64,000 nt of DNA from Chloroflexota bacterium (GCA_013388685.1 JACAET010000031.1:1-64000), one strand, 5' to 3'; positions 27,643 to 37,144 are shown, numbered from the stretch's first letter. The notes: generated by a model not told the origin, from the letters alone. Program-made: numbers and translations.

Positions 27643-28536
27643 CTACGGATACACATAAATTCCAAGATGGTTTGCCACCGGTCTTTCACGACCCGGGATG
27701 TAATTGTCAATTGGAGAATTCAACACGACAGGCTCACCGGACTCCCCTTCAATCACCATTGTGGATGAGCCTCCCCCATCCAGGCTCATCGCAAAGAACG
27801 CCCCGTGATCCAATAAAATCTGGGCTAATTCCCGAAAGGTTGCGCCTTCGCTGCAAAAAGGCTGGCGTCCATCCACAACAACCAGATAGACAAAACGCCC
27901 ATTGCCGCTGATGCCGATGGCGGTGCGCGGCTCGAGAATCTTGTCATCCAGTCCGCTTTCCACCTGTCCTCCATTGACCAGCATACGATCACCGGAAATC
28001 GCAGACCACACTCTATCGGGCCTTCTTCGACTGAATGACGGGTAATTCGTACGCGTAATGTACAATGTCGGTTCGATCCACTGATCGTTGCTTCGTCCCT
28101 GCGAATAAATCACGCCGTTCGAGGCGGTAAACCCAAGCGTCACAACCGGGTCTCCCTCATGCGGATAATAGTCCACCGGACTTCGCGACCACCACGGCTC
28201 GAACCCATCGCCGTTGACAGCAATCTGTACGTTGAATTCATCCAGGAACCGCGACGTGGTGCGCGCATCGAGCGGCAGATCGCCCTCTCGATCGGGAGGC
28301 GTGACCAGAAAGGCGATATCCGCGGTTCTGCGGTCTATGGTGATGATGTGCGCAATCATGGGTCTCGGAACGACGCTCACCATTCTTCGATATACAACCC
28401 CTTCATAGAAGGTTTGCTTTGTCGGCAGAGGCGAAGAGCATCCGCGGTTGTACACGAGGTATGCGCCGGCGCATACCCCTGCCACGAACAGAACAAACGG
28501 AACCATCCTAAAAAGTCGCTTCCTTTTCATGTTCAT
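27643..28536 (-). CDS. Membrane-anchored phosphodiester glycosidase (NAGPA-like) domain protein
   Basis: About 297 residues. One N-terminal membrane helix (MVPFVLFVAGVCAGAYLVY) then a NAGPA/DUF2233 domain, the family of the mammalian uncovering enzyme that removes GlcNAc from phosphodiesters. Typical blocks: VQIAVNGDGFEPWW, PRTAIGISGNGRFVYLVVVDGRQP, LLDHGAFFAMSLDGGGSSTMV. Bacterial members are thought to act on cell-wall or exopolysaccharide phosphodiesters. Start uncertain: ATG 28536 or two codons later; a TTG eight codons upstream is possible. It sits 16 bp downstream of the MacA-like gene. Confidence 0.8.
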   Translation of the reverse strand: MNMKRKRLFRMVPFVLFVAGVCAGAYLVYNRGCSSPLPTKQTFYEGVVYRRMVSVVPRPMIAHIITIDRRTADIAFLVTPPDREGDLPLDARTTSRFLDEFNVQIAVNGDGFEPWWSRSPVDYYPHEGDPVVTLGFTASNGVIYSQGRSNDQWIEPTLYITRTNYPSFSRRRPDRVWSAISGDRMLVNGGQVESGLDDKILEPRTAIGISGNGRFVYLVVVDGRQPFCSEGATFRELAQILLDHGAFFAMSLDGGGSSTMVIEGESGEPVVLNSPIDNYIPGRERPVANHLGIYVYP

Positions 28537-28576
28537 GTTCACAAACGGCTTGCATTCCAATAAAAATCGAAGTTAG

Positions 28577-29749
28577 TTATTCCAAAGGTTCGAAGGTCAC
28601 TTCCACGGTCATGCCCCATTTGAGGCGCGAGTCGGTTTCTTCCACGCGGATGTAAACGGTGTAGAGGACGTCGCCGCTTTGGAGGTAGGAGGCGCCGCTG
28701 ATGTCGGTGACGACGCCTTTCAGGGTGAGGTCGGGAAGGGCGTCGGGGGTGAAGGTGACCGCCTGACCGATTGCAACATTGACCACTTCGAGTTCGGTGA
28801 TGTCGCTGGTTTCGATGATCCATGCGGAGGTGTCGGCAATGCTGACGGCGCGGGTTTCGGGACCGACCTGTTCGCCGAGGCTGACGGCTACGTCCATGAC
28901 GATGCCGTCGAAGGGAGCGGTGAGGATGTAGTTGGCGAGCGCCGCTTCCCCCGCCGCAACCTGCGCTTTGGCGGCTTCGAGACGGGCTTGAGCAAGGGCG
29001 AGTTGATCTTTGTTGATACCCTCGGCGGAGATTTCCCACTGGTACTTCGCCTCTGCTTCGGCGGCAAGAGCGGCATCCAGGGCGGCGCGGGCGGAGTCGT
29101 GTTCGCGCTGGATTTTTTCGAGTTCGGCAATGGCGTTGTCGTAATCCCGCTGTGCAGCGCGCAATTCGTCTTCGGCGGTTTTGCGCTTGGAATTGTCCTT
29201 GTCGAGGTCTTTGTATTTGTCGAACTCATCCTGCGCGTCTGCAAGGTCCTGCTTGCGGTCGTTGACCACCGCCTGCTGGTCGTCAATGCGCTTTTGAACG
29301 TCGCGCGGGTTGATGTCGTTCCATTTTTTCTGCGCCTCGGCGCGGACAATTTGCGCCTTTTGGTAGGCGTCCCATGCGGCGGCGCGGTTTGCGTTGCCGG
29401 TGCGGGTCAGGGTATCGAGGGCTTGCTGGGCGTTGAGCAATTCCAGTTTTGCCGCGGCAAGCCCGGCTTCCGCCTGAGCCGCATTCGAGAGCCGCGCCAG
29501 CACATCGCCCTTGCGGACCCGGTCGCCGATCTTTACGTTGACCTGTTCCACGATCCCGCGCACCTGGAACGACAGGTTCGCCGCGCGGACGGGCTTGAGG
29601 TGTCCCTCCGCGACGATTGCGTTCGGGGAGGCGGCAGAGGCGGAGGGGGTGCTTTCCGTCGCAGGAGCCGCCTGCTGGTTTGCGCAGGCGGTCAGTCCCA
29701 GCGCGAGGAGGACGAATAGTATTGCAAGGTTGTTAAGTGTTTTCTTCAT
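28577..29749 (-). CDS. MacA/HlyD-like periplasmic adaptor lipoprotein
   Basis: 390 residues. Lipoprotein signal with lipidated C22 (LTACANQQ). Barrel-sandwich halves flank a long coiled-coil hairpin: VRGIVEQVNVKIGDRVRKGDVLARL at about 63-90, the hairpin roughly 90-270 (rich in Ala, Glu, Lys), then TAPFDGIVMDVAVSLGEQV. A C-terminal beta barrel follows. It belongs with the FtsX-like permease and two ATPases upstream in a MacAB-type export or envelope-stress system. In a monoderm-like Chloroflexota it would link the permease to the outside, not to a TolC. Confidence 0.87.
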   Translation of the reverse strand: MKKTLNNLAILFVLLALGLTACANQQAAPATESTPSASAASPNAIVAEGHLKPVRAANLSFQVRGIVEQVNVKIGDRVRKGDVLARLSNAAQAEAGLAAAKLELLNAQQALDTLTRTGNANRAAAWDAYQKAQIVRAEAQKKWNDINPRDVQKRIDDQQAVVNDRKQDLADAQDEFDKYKDLDKDNSKRKTAEDELRAAQRDYDNAIAELEKIQREHDSARAALDAALAAEAEAKYQWEISAEGINKDQLALAQARLEAAKAQVAAGEAALANYILTAPFDGIVMDVAVSLGEQVGPETRAVSIADTSAWIIETSDITELEVVNVAIGQAVTFTPDALPDLTLKGVVTDISGASYLQSGDVLYTVYIRVEETDSRLKWGMTVEVTFEPLE

Positions 29750-29825
29750 GTTGCCTTCTTTCTGCCCTCACCCCACCCCCTCTCTCAATGGGAGAGGGGT
29801 GTCCGAAGGACAGGATGAGGGAAAT

Positions 29826-32255
29826 TTATTCATACGCCAGCACTTCGCGGATGGTGAGGCGCGCCGCGTTACGTGCAGGCAGAACACTTGCCACCGCAGA
29901 CAAGATCAATACCAGCCCCAGCCAGATGGCATAGCCCAGGTAGGTAAAGACCACTGCGATGGGGGTTTGGAACACTGCCAGGCTGACGATGTATGAAAGC
30001 CCATAGGTAAAGGGAATGGAGAGAAGGATCGCCAGCGCAAAGGAAATCAAGCCGATGACCACCCCTTCGGCAATGACCGTGCGCATGACGGCGCGGTCGT
30101 CCGCGCCGATGGCGCGCGTGATGCCGATTTCACGGGTGCGCTCGAGGACGTTCATGCCCATCGTACCGGTCAAGCCCATCGAGCCGACGATGGCGGTCAG
30201 GATTGCCATGATGAGCAGAAAGGTGACGAGGATGTCGAGGCTTTCCACCGCCACATCCAGCGAGGCGCTGCCCGCCTGCGCCACGCGCACTTTGAAGCCC
30301 TGGTCGCGCAGGTATTTGTCCAATTCTTCGGCTTTGGCGTCCTGATAGGCGCGGTCGTGGCGTTCGGTCACCACGCGGTAGGAGAAGGAGCGGTTCGCCT
30401 GTTTGTTCATGACCGAGATGTATTCGAAAGGCGCGTACCCGATCAGCCCTTCCTGATCCACGAACTTGAAGAGACCGATCACCTGCCAGACCTCATCGCG
30501 TCCGTCAATGCGCATCGTCACGTAATCGCCCGCCTGCAAGCCGGGAAACGACTTTCGCACCCCCTCGCTGACCGCCATCTTGCGCACATCGTCCGGACGG
30601 ATCCAGCGTCCCTGCACAAGGATGGGTTGAACCAGGCGGCTTTCAGCGGGCGGCGCCAGCAACGTGATGTTTTGGACCACCCTGCCCTGCTCATCCAGCA
30701 ATTCGCCGCCCGCGAACTGCCAGCCTTCCACCGCGATAATCCCCTCCACGCCCCCGACCACCCGCTCGACCTCCTGCAAACGATAGGGTTGGTCGAAATC
30801 GAGCGTCACGTCGGCGCGGAAGTATTTGCCGATCTGTCCGATGTAGTCGTGCAGGGTGACGCGCACATTGAAGACGGCGATGAAGATCGCGCCGCCCATC
30901 GTCAGCGTGAACAACGTCAACGCCAGGCGGCTCTTGCGGCGGAAGGTGTTTCGCAGTGAAATGATGAAGGGACGCGGGATGTGGATTCCGCGCGCGGCGA
31001 GCAGACGAGTCACTTTGACCTGCGCCCAATCGAACCACGAGAGACGCATCTCACCGTTTTTGAACTGAATCTCGTCTTCAGCCGCCTCTCCGCTGAGCGC
31101 GCGCAGAACGGTGATGCGCGAACCGTTGACCACAGGCGCCAGCCCTGCAATCAACGGCACGAGCAATCCCACCGCGACCTGAATGAAGAACGACAGAGGC
31201 AGGAGGCGATACCCCAACAGGCTGAAATCCAACTGGCTGGCAATGAACGAAGCCAGCTGGTACGCTCCGATCCCGCCGAAGGGGACGGCGATGAGCAGAG
31301 CCAGAACGCCGAATGCCATGATGAGCGTGATGTACATTTCAAAAACCTGGCGTCTCTGCCCGCCAATCAACTTCATCACGCCGATGTGACGCAGGTGCTG
31401 GTTGAGCAGAGCGCTCAGGGTGTTCGAAATCAACGAACTGGAGAGGAACACAATCAGAATGCCCAGCGCCAGCAGGATGCCCAAAATGGCGTTGACGGTG
31501 CTGGCAAGCGGATGCCTGTGCGTCTCGGCGAAGCGCGAGCGGACGACGAACCCGCCCGATTTCTCGATCTTGTCCTTCAACTCCGCGCCCACTTCACGGA
31601 TGTAATGAGGGTCGTCGCCGTCGCCCGCCACACGAATCAGCATGCGGTTGTAGAGTTTCGGCTGCCCGAGGTATTGCAGGGTGTCGGTGGTGATGTATCC
31701 GAACGGCGAGGCGAGGAAGTCGCCGGCGCCCGCCGCCGTGTCCTGCACGATGCCGACGACGGGCAGGGTTCTGGTGGAGCCGTCGGGGAGTTGAAATTCG
31801 AGGAGACCTCCCACGCTCACGTCGAGGTCGCGAAGCGCATCTTTTTCCAGCAGGACTTCGCGTTTGGCAGGGGCGGTCTCCCCTTCAAGGGGAGTGAGGA
31901 GGTTGATGGTATTGTCTTCAAAACTATCGAAGGCAACCATGTCGAGGGTGGTCCATTTTTCGGTGCCGGGCACGCGCACGCGCATGTTGAAGACGCGCCG
32001 CGCTTCGGCATCTGCCACGTGCCTGTGGTTTTGAATGGAGGCAAGAATGGCGTCGTCGAAATTGGTCATGCGCAGTTCGATGTTGGCGGGCTGGTTCGCC
32101 GCAAACGAGGCGCTCATATCGTTCGAGATGATCTGATACGCGCCCGCGATGACGCCAATGGAAAACACGCCCACTGCGATGGAAAAAACCACCAGCAGGG
32201 TGCGCCCTTTGTTGTCGAGCAGGTCGTGCAATACTTTTCGCCAGCGAGGTCTCAT
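29826..32255 (-). CDS. FtsX/MacB-type ABC transporter permease
   Basis: 809 residues. N-terminal helix and MacB periplasmic core, three-helix FtsX block around 265-400 (STVNAILGILLALGILIVFLSSSLISN, RRQVFEMYITLIMAFGVLALL), a second soluble domain, and a second FtsX block at the C-terminus (LTAIVGSMGLTGTMGMNVLERTREIGITRAIG). The duplicated large layout is that of LolC/E- or BceB-like two-FtsX permeases. The ATPase partners lie directly upstream. The exported or extracted substrate is unknown. Confidence 0.87.
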   Translation of the reverse strand: MRPRWRKVLHDLLDNKGRTLLVVFSIAVGVFSIGVIAGAYQIISNDMSASFAANQPANIELRMTNFDDAILASIQNHRHVADAEARRVFNMRVRVPGTEKWTTLDMVAFDSFEDNTINLLTPLEGETAPAKREVLLEKDALRDLDVSVGGLLEFQLPDGSTRTLPVVGIVQDTAAGAGDFLASPFGYITTDTLQYLGQPKLYNRMLIRVAGDGDDPHYIREVGAELKDKIEKSGGFVVRSRFAETHRHPLASTVNAILGILLALGILIVFLSSSLISNTLSALLNQHLRHIGVMKLIGGQRRQVFEMYITLIMAFGVLALLIAVPFGGIGAYQLASFIASQLDFSLLGYRLLPLSFFIQVAVGLLVPLIAGLAPVVNGSRITVLRALSGEAAEDEIQFKNGEMRLSWFDWAQVKVTRLLAARGIHIPRPFIISLRNTFRRKSRLALTLFTLTMGGAIFIAVFNVRVTLHDYIGQIGKYFRADVTLDFDQPYRLQEVERVVGGVEGIIAVEGWQFAGGELLDEQGRVVQNITLLAPPAESRLVQPILVQGRWIRPDDVRKMAVSEGVRKSFPGLQAGDYVTMRIDGRDEVWQVIGLFKFVDQEGLIGYAPFEYISVMNKQANRSFSYRVVTERHDRAYQDAKAEELDKYLRDQGFKVRVAQAGSASLDVAVESLDILVTFLLIMAILTAIVGSMGLTGTMGMNVLERTREIGITRAIGADDRAVMRTVIAEGVVIGLISFALAILLSIPFTYGLSYIVSLAVFQTPIAVVFTYLGYAIWLGLVLILSAVASVLPARNAARLTIREVLAYE

Positions 32256-32308
32256 GAGATTTACAATTTACGATTTCAGGTTGCTCTGTTGCAAACACGC
32301 TCAAAGTC

Positions 32309-32379
32309 GGTCACTGCGAGTGGCGCCCCAGCGCCACGAAGCAGTCTTCCAGCCGGTGAGGGGATTGCTCGCAGTGACC
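32309..32379. repeat. MITE/REP-like palindromic element (copy 2)
   Basis: A 71-bp element with perfect 12-bp terminal repeats, ggtcactgcgag (32309-32320) and ctcgcagtgacc (32368-32379), and an inner TGGCGC/GCGCCA hairpin. Similar in plan to the copy at 14226-14312. It lies between the ATPase-cNMP gene and the permease. Confidence 0.7.
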
Positions 32380-32404
32380 TCCTCGCAACAGAACAATTTC
32401 AGAT

Positions 32405-33592
32405 TTATTTCCGCCGCCGAAAGAGGGAGAAAAAGCCTCGCCCTGTGCGGCTGTCGGCTGCACGGTGTTCTTTTAGGCGTTCCTGGACGATCTTCCCGAC
32501 CGCCTCGGCAGTGATTGGAGATTGATCCATCACGCGTTTGAAATCTTCGCGTCCAATTGTCAGCACTTCGACGGGACCCTCGGCGCCGGCGCGCACGTTG
32601 GCAATAGACTTGCCGCCGCGCATCAACTCAATTTCGCCAAAGAATTCGCCCGGCTTGAGGCGGGAGATGAGGGTTTCGCCGCCTTTGCGGTCGAACAGCA
32701 CCACTTCCACTTCACCTTTGTGAATCATGAAAAACTTCTCCACGTGCTCGTCGCGGGAGATGATGGTGGCTTTGGCAAGATACACTTCGGTTTTGGCAAG
32801 TTTGGTAAATTCCATCATGTGACGGTGCCTGAGCCACGGCAGGGCTTTCGCCACTGTTTCGTTGATCAATTCACCATCCGCAATGATGATATTGCGGGTG
32901 GTGCGCGAGGTCAGCGAGGGGTCGTGCGTCACCATGACAACCGTCTTGCCGCGCCGCGAGAGCTCCTCGAACAGGTCAATGATGGTGTTTGCCGATTTGG
33001 TGTCGAGGTTGCCTGTCGGTTCGTCTGCCACCAGCAAAGGCGGGTCGCAGGCGAGGGCGCGGGCAATCGCCGCCAGTTGCTGCTGCCCGGTGGAAACCAG
33101 CACGGGCAGTTTGTTGGCAAACTTCTCCAACCCCACCAGTTCGAGCAGTTCCATAGCGCGCTTCGGGCGCTCGTCGAAATCGTACCTCTCGGCGTAATCC
33201 ATCGGGAGCATGACGTTTTCGAGCAGGGTCAGCATGGGCATCAACTGGAAAAATTGAAACACAATTCCCAGGTTGTGTCCGCGCCACTTCGAGCGCTGGC
33301 TTTCGGTGACGCCGGTGTAAATATCGGTGCCGCCGATGACCACGCGCCCCGCTGTAGGATGATCGATTCCCGTGATCATGTTCAACAGCGTGGACTTTCC
33401 GCTCCCCGACTTGCCGACGATGGAAACAAACTCGCCGCGCTTGATAGTCAGGTCAATGCCTTTGAGAACGGTGAATTCGCCCGCCGCGCTTTTGAACGTC
33501 TTGACGACGCCGTGCATGTCGATCATGGCGTCAGCGGAGGTCATGGCATGTTGGACAGAGACAGGCTGAGGGGCAGAGCGACGCGGTCTCAT
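32405..33592 (-). CDS. ABC ATPase fused to a C-terminal cyclic-nucleotide-binding domain
   Basis: 395 residues. Residues about 22-250 form a MacB/LolD-type ATPase: Walker A G60-T68 (GKSGSGKST), Walker B LLVADEP at 186-192, H-loop VMVTHD. The signature is degenerate, VSTGQQQLAAIARAL instead of [15 protein letters not shown] (S167-T168-G169, and Leu for Arg). Residues about 258-375 form a CAP-like cNMP domain with GEFFGEIEL at 315-323; the usual phosphate-binding Arg-Ala part reads GGKSIANVRA, so a ligand other than cAMP/cGMP, or none, is possible. The start overlaps the stop of the other ATPase as ATGA. Probably a regulatory ATPase of the export system. Confidence 0.85.
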   Translation of the reverse strand: MRPRRSAPQPVSVQHAMTSADAMIDMHGVVKTFKSAAGEFTVLKGIDLTIKRGEFVSIVGKSGSGKSTLLNMITGIDHPTAGRVVIGGTDIYTGVTESQRSKWRGHNLGIVFQFFQLMPMLTLLENVMLPMDYAERYDFDERPKRAMELLELVGLEKFANKLPVLVSTGQQQLAAIARALACDPPLLVADEPTGNLDTKSANTIIDLFEELSRRGKTVVMVTHDPSLTSRTTRNIIIADGELINETVAKALPWLRHRHMMEFTKLAKTEVYLAKATIISRDEHVEKFFMIHKGEVEVVLFDRKGGETLISRLKPGEFFGEIELMRGGKSIANVRAGAEGPVEVLTIGREDFKRVMDQSPITAEAVGKIVQERLKEHRAADSRTGRGFFSLFRRRK

Positions 33593-34344
33593 TTCTTTCG
33601 CCTCCCGCCAGACCTGAGGTCTGCTCCCGCCAAAACAGGCTGATCCAACTCCCCATCCGTAATCTGCAGCGTGCGGGAGAAGCGCGGCGCCAGCGAGGCG
33701 TCGTGCGTCACCATGACGATGGTCTTGCCCTGCTCCTCCACCAGACGCTGGAAGAGTTCGAAGATGTGATCGGCTGTGACGGAGTCGAGGCTGCCCGTCG
33801 GCTCGTCGGCGATGAGGATGGGCGGGTCGTTTGCCAATGCACGCGCAATGGCAACACGCTGCTGCTGCCCGCCGGAGATCAGGGAGGGGAATTTATCCGC
33901 ATGTTCTTCGATCTCCATCAGGCGGAGTAATTCGAGCGCGCGCTCACGGGAGCGTTTGGGGTGAAAATTGCCGCATAAATCCATGGGCAGGGTGATGTTT
34001 TCGACCAGGGTAAGCATGGGCAGCAGTTGAAAGGACTGGAAGACAACGCCCATTGTTCGTCCGCGCCAGAAGGCGATTTCATCCTCCTTCATGCGATGGA
34101 CAGACACGGACGCTCCGTTTGCATGGACCAGCACCTCGCCGGAGGTGAGGTGATCCACGCCGGTGATCATGTTCAGCAATGTGGATTTTCCCGCTCCCGA
34201 TTTGCCGACGATACCAAGAAATTCTCCTGCTTGCACCTGCATGTTAATGCCTTTGAGCGCAGGGAAATCACCCGCGGCGGTGGAATAGACTTTCACCACG
34301 TCGCGCAGCTCGATGAGGAGTTGGGATGGGAGAGAGGAATTCAT
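33589..34344 (-). CDS. MacB/LolD-type ABC transporter ATP-binding protein
   Basis: 251 residues. Walker [14 protein letters not shown], signature [21 protein letters not shown], Walker [15 protein letters not shown]-loop VMVTHDASL: all intact, unlike the neighbouring ATPase. ATG 34344 is the start; the frame upstream runs through a palindromic repeat and is not conserved. First gene of the operon ATPase - ATPase-cNMP - permease - adaptor. The two ATPases probably pair as an asymmetric dimer. Confidence 0.88.
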   Translation of the reverse strand: MNSSLPSQLLIELRDVVKVYSTAAGDFPALKGINMQVQAGEFLGIVGKSGAGKSTLLNMITGVDHLTSGEVLVHANGASVSVHRMKEDEIAFWRGRTMGVVFQSFQLLPMLTLVENITLPMDLCGNFHPKRSRERALELLRLMEIEEHADKFPSLISGGQQQRVAIARALANDPPILIADEPTGSLDSVTADHIFELFQRLVEEQGKTIVMVTHDASLAPRFSRTLQITDGELDQPVLAGADLRSGGRRKK

Positions 34345-34369
34345 CACAAGGATATCGCTGCTACGGTCG

Positions 34370-34407
34370 GAGATTGCTTCGTCGGGCGTTGCCCTCCTCG
34401 CAATGAC
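34370..34407. repeat. Half copy of the MITE/REP-like element (copy 3)
   Basis: Reverse-complementary to the left half of the copy at 14226-14312, differing at about four of 38 bases. Lies just upstream of the ATPase start, in what would otherwise be its promoter region. Confidence 0.7.
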
Positions 34408-34533
34408 AATTACAACACATACAAAAACGGTCGCTGAGGGCAACCGTTTGAATGGCAAGCCATACGACATTCATTTTACCCCCAACACAGGTTTGTGACA
34501 AACTTCCTAACCGGCGACTTATGTGGTTCGTTG

Positions 34534-34983
34534 TTATTCTGCCGATACGGACTTTTGCATGACCGTGAATCCCGCATCCCGCAATGATTTGACGACCTGA
34601 AAGCCCTCGCGTTCATACAGTCGCCGCGCGCGTGTATTTTCATCCTTCACGCCCAGTTCGATTGCCTTCACCTGAGACGCGTGCTCCCGCGCCAGTTCGC
34701 GCAAGATTTGCGTGCCGATCCCGTGACCGCGAAATTCGGGTAACAGGATGATTCCATGCAGATGCAGAATCTGTTCCGCGATTTCGATCCAGGAATATCC
34801 GGCGAGCGCGCCATCCTGATAAACGGCAAAGACCGAACCTCTTGATTGATACAGTTCGACGAATCGTTCCCAGGTCATATGCATAAGCGCAAGGGTCTGT
34901 TCAATGTAATCGGACATTTCCGTGCGCATCATGCAGAGAAATTCGTCGCGTTGTTCGGGAGTCGCCAATTCGAATGAAAGCAT
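34534..34983 (-). CDS. GNAT family N-acetyltransferase
   Basis: 149 residues. The acetyl-CoA motif is GIILLPEFRGHGIGTQILREL, and VKDENTRARRLYEREGFQVV is the C-terminal family block. GGTGG precedes ATG 34983, 8 bp after the radical SAM gene's stop. No substrate can be assigned. Confidence 0.78.
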   Translation of the reverse strand: MLSFELATPEQRDEFLCMMRTEMSDYIEQTLALMHMTWERFVELYQSRGSVFAVYQDGALAGYSWIEIAEQILHLHGIILLPEFRGHGIGTQILRELAREHASQVKAIELGVKDENTRARRLYEREGFQVVKSLRDAGFTVMQKSVSAE

Positions 34984-34991
34984 TTTCCACC

Positions 34992-35885
34992 TTACGACGT
35001 CACTCCGTACATTTGAGCGGGCGCAAGGATTTTGGGGAAGCGGAGTCTCAAGTTGTCGCGAGCCCTGTAGCACAGGTGGCAGGCGTCGGCGTAGTCCGAA
35101 GCGTGCGGCAGGTTGAACTCCGTCACCAGCGCAGCGGGTCCGCCCGAGAGCAGGAGTCCGCAGATCGGGTGGGAATCCGCATCATACTCCTCGCGAATCT
35201 GTTTCAACGGTTTCTCGAACAGGTTGCCGATGACGATGCCTTGACAGATGTGGAGGTTGCCGAACGGATCGAGGTGGACGCGTCCCGGCTCGCGCAAATC
35301 CTCATGCGGACAGGTATCGAATCCTTTCCAGGAACGGCGGAGCGCGCGGGAAACAAGTTTTTCGACAGCCCGACCGCGATACATCACCCCGCTTTCCTCC
35401 TCGGCAAATTGACCCTGCGAGTCTTTGGCTGCCCCATCAGGCTGGGCGACACTGATCACACCCGTTGGAATTCCCAGCCGTTTTGCGGCGGTCACCGCAT
35501 TCTGCGGTTTTTCGCCAGGACATTTTTCGCAGTGATACAGGTCACTGCTGATGGAGAGGTCGCTCAGACATCCCACAAACGGACGAAGCCATTCCTCGGC
35601 GTCCCGAATTGAGTTTGCCCAGTACGCGTTCGAGACAATGCCGACAGAAAAGCCCATATCTGCCGCCGTGCGGACGCCTTCTCGCAAGATCGCATAATAC
35701 AGGAACGGTTCACCGCCTTCGAAGTAGATGGAGGTGACGCCTGCCTCCTTCGCCTGATCGAGGATGTCTTCGATCTGCTCGAGCGTGAGCGTGCCCGTCT
35801 GCCGCGGACTTCCCCACACGAAGCAGTGGTCGCATTCGTAGGTGCATTGGTAGGTGAGAAGGATGTGCAAACCCTCGAGTTTCAT
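34992..35885 (-). CDS. Radical SAM protein with additional C-terminal cysteines
   Basis: 297 residues. The [4Fe-4S] motif is C14-x3-C18-x2-C21 (CTYECDHC), followed by SIYFEGGEPFLYY (GGE SAM site). A C-terminal region has further Cys (CEKCPG, CPHEDLREPGR, LHICQGI, ICGLLL, CHLCYRAR) as in SPASM or twitch domains that bind auxiliary clusters. LDPFGNLHICQGIVIGNL is the typical SPASM-like pattern. ATG 35885 follows GGAG; an ATG four codons upstream is possible. No peptide substrate gene is obvious beside it, and the reaction is unknown. Confidence 0.82.
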   Translation of the reverse strand: MKLEGLHILLTYQCTYECDHCFVWGSPRQTGTLTLEQIEDILDQAKEAGVTSIYFEGGEPFLYYAILREGVRTAADMGFSVGIVSNAYWANSIRDAEEWLRPFVGCLSDLSISSDLYHCEKCPGEKPQNAVTAAKRLGIPTGVISVAQPDGAAKDSQGQFAEEESGVMYRGRAVEKLVSRALRRSWKGFDTCPHEDLREPGRVHLDPFGNLHICQGIVIGNLFEKPLKQIREEYDADSHPICGLLLSGGPAALVTEFNLPHASDYADACHLCYRARDNLRLRFPKILAPAQMYGVTS

Positions 35886-35910
35886 GTTGGTCTCCATTCA
35901 TCAATATCGG

Positions 35911-36378
35911 TCAAGGGACATACACCGGCATATCGAGAACAACAAACTTACCGCTCGATAGTTTCCGGACACGGTATTCGAATTCGCTGACGGGCGGAAA
36001 ATCGCCCGCTCTGGCACCACAGCATGGACCCAGGGTAAACAATGTTCCATCGGGATTATTGAATTCGACGATGAAGGAATATGTGTCGTCCGTTCCTTCC
36101 CCGAACGTCATCGTGCGCACCTGCAGGTCGCATTTGTTGCCGTTGATGGTACAGGCGTTCTTCCACAGGGCAAGGCGATCATCGGGATCGAGGCTTGGAT
36201 TGCTGTTAATCATCCCTTCGTAACTGCCGCCGTACAATTCGATGACCATTTCATAATCGGCTTGATTGAGGGCATCGAAGTATGCAGCCAGCGTCTCATG
36301 TGCCTGTTCGGTTTCGCCCTTCGAAGGAGCGCAAGCAGAAAGAAACAAGACAAGCAGGATAAAACATCTCTTGAACAC
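35911..36378 (-). CDS. Putative lipoprotein, unknown function
   Basis: About 155 residues. A GTG start at 36378 follows AAAGGA; a lipoprotein signal ends at FLSAC with lipidated C16. The mature part has AAYFDALNQADYEMVIELYGGSYE, a pattern of NTF2-like/DUF4878-type lipoproteins, and a CC pair (LGPCCGARAGD). The gene is upstream of the radical SAM gene on the same strand with 25 bp between them. I do not recognise a specific family. Confidence 0.62.
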   Translation of the reverse strand: MFKRCFILLVLFLSACAPSKGETEQAHETLAAYFDALNQADYEMVIELYGGSYEGMINSNPSLDPDDRLALWKNACTINGNKCDLQVRTMTFGEGTDDTYSFIVEFNNPDGTLFTLGPCCGARAGDFPPVSEFEYRVRKLSSGKFVVLDMPVYVP

Positions 36379-36451
36379 TCTTCGTCCTTTGTCTAGTTCA
36401 GTGTACAGTATTTTGCTCCGCCAAGCATGGGTCAAAAATCACCTTGGGGGC

Positions 36452-36457
36452 TATAAT
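36452..36457 (+). promoter_or_regulatory. Candidate -10 element of upp
   Basis: TATAAT 27 bp before the upp start, followed by a ribosome site GGAGG at 36474-36478. No clear -35. Confidence 0.42.
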
Positions 36458-36483
36458 AAAGTAACCCATTTTTGGAGGCTATC

Positions 36484-37110
36484 ATGTCCAACGTGTACGA
36501 ATCGAAACATCCACTCGTTGCCCACAAACTTTCCCGCTTGAGAGACAAAAATACAGAACCGAAAAAATTTCGCGAACTGGTGCGCGAGATCGCCGCCCTG
36601 CTCGCCTACGAAGCCACCGCCGACCTGGCGGTCATGCCGCGCGAACTGGAAACGCCGCTCGCCAAAATGACGGGAGCGGAACTCAAGGAGAAAATCGGCT
36701 TGGTCCCTATTCTGCGGGCGGGATTGGGAATGGTGGAGGGCGTGTGGAGCCTGATGCCGAGCGCGGAGGTCTGGCATATCGGTCTGTACCGCGACGAACA
36801 TACGCTCAAGCCTGTGGAATATTACAACAAACTTCCCACCGAGCCGCGCGTTTCGGTCTGCCTGATTCTCGATCCCATGCTTGCCACAGGCGGGTCGGCG
36901 ACCGCCACAGCCGGCGTTTTGAAGAAATGGGGCGTGAAGAAAATCAAATTCGTTGGGTTGATTGCCGCGCCGGAAGGAATTAAAGCCATGCAGGAACAGC
37001 ATCCCGACATTCCGATTCACATCGCCGCCATTGACAGTCACCTCAACGAGAGAGCCTACATCGTGCCGGGGCTGGGAGATGCAGGAGACAGGCAGTTTGG
37101 AACGGGGTAG
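36484..37110 (+). CDS. upp: Uracil phosphoribosyltransferase
   Basis: 208 residues, normal length. Makes UMP from uracil and PRPP in pyrimidine salvage. PRPP-binding loop [14 protein letters not shown]; other conserved blocks [52 protein letters not shown], and C-terminal [16 protein letters not shown], the uracil-binding part. GGAGG before ATG 36484. Confidence 0.95.
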   Translation: MSNVYESKHPLVAHKLSRLRDKNTEPKKFRELVREIAALLAYEATADLAVMPRELETPLAKMTGAELKEKIGLVPILRAGLGMVEGVWSLMPSAEVWHIGLYRDEHTLKPVEYYNKLPTEPRVSVCLILDPMLATGGSATATAGVLKKWGVKKIKFVGLIAAPEGIKAMQEQHPDIPIHIAAIDSHLNERAYIVPGLGDAGDRQFGTG

Positions 37111-37144
37111 GTTGGTAATTGGTGAATTGGTAATTGGTGAATAG

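Noticed and set aside
30981..32525. 514-codon plus-strand open frame
   Set aside because: Antisense to the FtsX-like permease and passing through a palindromic repeat; low-complexity translation.
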